Shown here piece after piece: positions 61,348 to 64,000 of a stretch of DNA of 64,000 bases (position 1 is its first letter; the number at the start of each line of letters is the position of its first letter). The DNA lies in the NCBI GenBank assembly GCA_964548365.1, contig CAZJRD010000010.1, positions 10,468 to 74,467 of the forward strand, in the 5' to 3' direction. Both the position numbers and the translations under genes were made by a program. The DNA is from B46-G9 sp964548365 (GTDB lineage Bacteria; Desulfobacterota; DSM-4660; Desulfatiglandales; Desulfatiglandaceae). The notes beneath the pieces were generated by a model, which did no database searches, was not told the DNA's origin, and was given only the letters and a program-made list of their open reading frames with translations.

Positions 61348-61797
61348 ATGGATATTGCAAAATCGGGGTTCTGGATCGGTGTCCTTCTGGCGGTTTTTTG
61401 CGGGGCCGCTATCGGGCTTGAACGACAACTCAAAGGCAAGCCGGCCGGCATCCGCACAAGCATATTTATCTGTCTCGGTACCAATCTTTTTATAAGCCTC
61501 GGACTTACCCACTCAGGCGCAAATGTGGATATCACAAGAGTTCTCGGACAAGTTATCACCGGTATTGGATTTCTCGGAGCCGGAGTCATTATTTCCCGGG
61601 AAGGACATATTCTGGGTATCACTTCAGCATCGGTCATCTGGATACTGGCAGGCATCGGAGCAATGATCGGGTTCGCCCATTACATGGCAGCCATCATCGT
61701 TATGCTTTTCACAACTGGCATTCTCATCGGCATCGGCCTTCTCGAAAATAGGGTCGCGTTTCTCCGAAAAGGCGTCCATTCCCAAAAAGAGTCGTAA
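61348..61797 (+). CDS. MgtC/SapB family membrane protein
   Basis: 149 residues with four or five transmembrane helices. The family core is intact: AVFCGAAIGLERQLKGKPAGIRT near the start and GVIISREGHILGITSASVIW later. It is the short form and lacks the C-terminal soluble domain of Salmonella MgtC. The family has been linked to growth at low magnesium and to inhibition of ATP synthase in pathogens; the role in this organism is unknown. A palindrome at 61313-61326 and GGAG about ten bases upstream of the ATG suggest regulated expression. Confidence 0.9.
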   Translation: MDIAKSGFWIGVLLAVFCGAAIGLERQLKGKPAGIRTSIFICLGTNLFISLGLTHSGANVDITRVLGQVITGIGFLGAGVIISREGHILGITSASVIWILAGIGAMIGFAHYMAAIIVMLFTTGILIGIGLLENRVAFLRKGVHSQKES

Positions 61798-62224
61798 TTC
61801 AAGAGCTATTCCCAACTTGGATTAAGGTCTGTGCTTTCGGGTTGGAGACTATCCTGCTGTTCAGTCCAGATATGGTAGGGATTTGCAAGCCTGGCATACC
61901 ATGGTTTTTTTAACCCACTATGCTAAAAGAGTGGCTTAGCGGTTATCACCCCTTGACAAGAAACCTATTCTTTAGTTGCATGGCCCATAAAGCGCAAAAC
62001 AGGTGTCCGGTGGCGCGCCCGGTGTGAACTTCAATGGAAGGGCATTTCCAGAAACTGCTCAAATTCCTTTGCTATGGCTGGATGGCCGTGTAGAATCTAT
62101 CCGATTTCGGGGATTCATCAACCTGTTTCATCTCCAATGTCCGGGAGAGAACCCAAAGCTTGCACAAACCCGCCACGTCTTTTCCGGTGCCGTGTGCATG
62201 GATTTTCGGATGGAGTAGAAGCCG
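61798..62224. other. Intergenic region, 427 bases
   Basis: No gene is supported. A 71-codon frame (62003-62218) directly ahead of the DUF502 gene lacks a ribosome site and recognisable features. A consensus TTGACA is at 61953-61958 but no -10 fits at 16-18 bases. T-runs at 61905-61911 follow only a very weak stem. Confidence 0.4.
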
Positions 62225-62869
62225 ATGAAAAAAATCAATACTTTTATCAAAACATCCATTATCGGAGGGGTGGCCGTAATCCTGCCGGCGGCCATATTAT
62301 TCTCTGTTTTCAAATGGATATTTGGTCTGGTTACGGAGATCATCCGGCCGCTGACCCATCTGGTAATGGCCAATTCGCAAATCCAAGGGCTTGTGGCGGA
62401 CGTTTTGGTCATATGCGTCATCTTGGCGATTTGTTTTCTGGTGGGTATTGTTGTGAAAACCAAGGTGGGGCTGTTTGTCCAGGAAAACCTTGAAAATCAT
62501 ATCTTGAAGATCTTTCCGGGCTATACCATGGTCAAGGAGATTGTGATTTCCTTTTTCAATAAGAAGAAATCTCCCTTTTCTTCGGTGGCGCTGGTCCAGA
62601 TTTTTGATAATGACACACTAATGACGGCTTTTGTCACAGATTCTCACCCGGACGGCAGCTATACGGTCTTCGTTCCCACCGGACCCAATCCTACATCCGG
62701 TGGTGTCTTCCATCTGAAGGCCCAGTATGTCCATCCTGTGGATGTTCCGGTTGAAAAGGCCATGAGGTCCGTCATCAGTTGTGGTGCGGGGTCCACATTT
62801 CTGATCGATGCCTATTTCAACCGGACCTCCAAAACGGGGATGCTTTCTTCAACCCTGGAGTCAAGGTAA
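62225..62869 (+). CDS. DUF502 membrane protein
   Basis: 214 residues. Two transmembrane helices in the first 90 residues (SIIGGVAVILPAAILFSVF and VLVICVILAICFLVGIVV) are followed by a soluble domain containing IPGYTMVKEI-type text (IFPGYTMVKEIVISFFN) and VFVPTGPNPTSGGVFHL, the DUF502 signatures. The function of the family is unknown; plant relatives are linked to vesicle traffic or ethylene responses. The following stress-protein gene begins 24 bases later, with AGGAGAAAGGAGC upstream. Confidence 0.88.
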   Translation: MKKINTFIKTSIIGGVAVILPAAILFSVFKWIFGLVTEIIRPLTHLVMANSQIQGLVADVLVICVILAICFLVGIVVKTKVGLFVQENLENHILKIFPGYTMVKEIVISFFNKKKSPFSSVALVQIFDNDTLMTAFVTDSHPDGSYTVFVPTGPNPTSGGVFHLKAQYVHPVDVPVEKAMRSVISCGAGSTFLIDAYFNRTSKTGMLSSTLESR

Positions 62870-62893
62870 ATCATTAGGAGAAAGGAGCGGATC

Positions 62894-63328
62894 ATGTTTA
62901 AGAAGATATTGTATCCAACAGATTTTTCAGACGTTTCAAAGAAGGCCATAGGTTATATTAAACAACTGGGGGAAGGCGGGGCCGAGACCGTCATCGTGTT
63001 GCATGTCATCGATGAACGGGCCATGCAATCTGTCGCGCGGTATGCATCAGGGAAGTCGATGGAAATAGAGCAGACTATAATTTATGATGCAGAACAGGAA
63101 ATAAAGATCATAGAAGATGAATTGAAGAAAAGTGGTTTTAAAGTAAAATCAATGATTCAAACGGGAATTCCACTGCGAGAGATACTAAAGGTTGAAGAAG
63201 AAGAAAATGTCTCCGTTATTATAATAGGATCTCATGGGAAAAGCAACTTAGAGGAGATCTTTCTCGGTTCTGTTTCCGAAAAAGTCTCCAGGAAATGCAA
63301 GAGTCCCGTTCTAATCATCAAGAGATAG
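62894..63328 (+). CDS. Universal stress protein (UspA family)
   Basis: 144 residues, single domain. KKILYPTDFSDVSKKAIGY at the N-terminus and SVIIIGSHGKSNLEEIFLGSVSEKVSRKCKSPVLII at the C-terminus give the ATP-binding pattern G-2x-G-9x-G. It differs from the Usp encoded at 11595-12050. It probably shares a transcript with the DUF502 gene upstream. The remains of a DedA gene follow 32 bases after its stop. Confidence 0.9.
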   Translation: MFKKILYPTDFSDVSKKAIGYIKQLGEGGAETVIVLHVIDERAMQSVARYASGKSMEIEQTIIYDAEQEIKIIEDELKKSGFKVKSMIQTGIPLREILKVEEEENVSVIIIGSHGKSNLEEIFLGSVSEKVSRKCKSPVLIIKR

Positions 63329-63360
63329 GGAGATCAAATCTTCTTTTTCCTAAGGGTCGT

Positions 63361-63720
63361 GTGAATAATGCCCAAAAACTCCTGGAACGATTCAGACCCC
63401 CCCTGATACTTGCATTTCGTTTCTTCTGCGGACTCCGTACCGTTATTCCGTTTATGATTGGCATGAGTTTACTCCCGAAAGCCGAGTTCATCTTCCTTAA
63501 TGCGGTTGGGGCTCTGGTTTGGGCCGCCGCCGTGGGGACCGGGGGCTATCTGTTTGGCAGTGCATTGGAGATTCTGATCGGGAACATCAAGCACTATGAG
63601 ATACAAATACTTGGAGCAATAGCCGCATTCGGTGCGCTGACATGGGTGATCTATTTTTATCGCCGCAGGAAACACAGGCGTAATAGCGCAATAAATAAGG
63701 GAAACCTCGAGAAAGGGTAA
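63361..63720 (+). pseudogene. DedA-family membrane protein, C-terminal half only
   Basis: From the GTG at 63361 (AAGGG upstream) 119 residues remain. They match the second half of DedA/SNARE-associated proteins: RFRPPLILAFRFFCGLRTVIPFMIGM, with the conserved Arg and Gly, and NAVGALVWAAAVGTGGYLFG. The first half, with two or three helices and the E/D-containing loop, is missing: the frame runs only back to the end of the usp gene. It is probably a remnant after a deletion, although the Shine-Dalgarno-like site means that a short protein could still be made. Confidence 0.65.
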
Positions 63721-63887
63721 GGCTTCATGTGCATGCGGAGCAATTTCCAGATAGAGGATATAAGAAGAGATTATAAGGCGTTAAAATCTTGAAGTTAATC
63801 AACAGTCCCCGATTTTGAAGACACCTATGCTTCGGCCCTCTGGGAGCTTCTAGAGGTTTTTCAATGAGTCTCTCACAGAAAAAGGTC

Positions 63888-63917
63888 TTGACATGGGGTC
63901 TACCGTATATCTATAAT
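63888..63917 (+). promoter_or_regulatory. Consensus sigma-70 promoter reading out of the window
   Basis: TTGACA (63888-63893), 18 bases, TATAAT (63912-63917) match both consensus boxes perfectly, which is rare in the window. Transcription would start near 63925 and go right. No gene start follows within the window. The rest of 63721-64000 holds no other recognisable feature. Confidence 0.7.
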
Positions 63918-64000
63918 TTTTCTATAGAAGTACTCTTGGATGACTATCCAGTGATTTCACGCTCTGGAAGGATCGACAAAGGGCCTTTTGCTCGATGAGG

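Noticed and set aside
62003..62218. 71-codon ORF upstream of the DUF502 gene
   Set aside because: No ribosome site, no family features and low-quality composition; treated as intergenic.

Overview
The window looks like a chromosomal segment of an anaerobic Gram-negative bacterium, most likely a Desulfobacterota (former Deltaproteobacteria) sulfate reducer or syntroph. This is inferred from gene content: a TAXI-type TRAP transporter, an ADP-forming acyl-CoA synthetase, a FeoA-FeoB fusion, a cysteine-rich 4Fe-4S protein beside a rubrerythrin-like protein, DUF2284, many lipoproteins, and a TamA/TamB pair implying an outer membrane. A run of 100 Ns marks it as a scaffolded draft or metagenome assembly. 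I saw no rRNA, tRNA, CRISPR array, transposase or phage gene.

Layout. 1-7.5 kb: 3' end of a PilY1-like pilus protein, a structured repeat, a metal-binding solute protein, a zinc-ribbon/TPR/aspartic-protease membrane protein, a tiny KOW-like gene, a nucleotide-sugar dehydrogenase, and an MBL-fold hydrolase with a DUF2284 protein. 7.8-16.7 kb: a TRAP-TAXI uptake pair, a stress protein, then enoyl-CoA hydratase, ADP-forming acyl-CoA synthetase and ECF-type CbiQ/CbiO. This reads as uptake and CoA-activation of an unknown carboxylic acid joined to a metal or vitamin importer. 16.8-21.3 kb: FeoAB, a second structured repeat, greA, an FKBP/SlyD-like isomerase and a small hydrolase. 21.3-36.3 kb: formyltransferase-like protein, divergent phosphoglycerate kinase, cupin, GT9 glycosyltransferase, MFS transporter across a false gap, NifX-like and LOG proteins, Fe-S/rubrerythrin pair, MscS plus iron alcohol dehydrogenase, and a membrane metallophosphoesterase.

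36.5-40.8 kb: a compact module of Lrp/AsnC regulator (apparently with an AUC start), PanB, a 421-residue protein I cannot assign, and a class I aminotransferase. 40.9-47.2 kb: small lipoproteins around an M48 protease, a quinone reductase, a degenerate ADP-ribosylglycohydrolase-like protein, YitT and a SAP-like small protein. 47.5-61.2 kb: MscS, CorA, then a RimK-type amidoligase neighbourhood: a 7TM inactive transglutaminase protein, a cytoplasmic retropepsin, a RimK ATP-grasp ligase and a desuccinylase. These abut an exported second retropepsin that follows tamB-tamA on the opposite strand. 61.3-64 kb: MgtC-like, DUF502 and stress proteins, a DedA remnant, and a perfect sigma-70 promoter firing out of the window.

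The two best candidates for undescribed biology are the Lrp-PanB-unknown-aminotransferase module and the two-sided retropepsin/RimK system next to the TAM complex.
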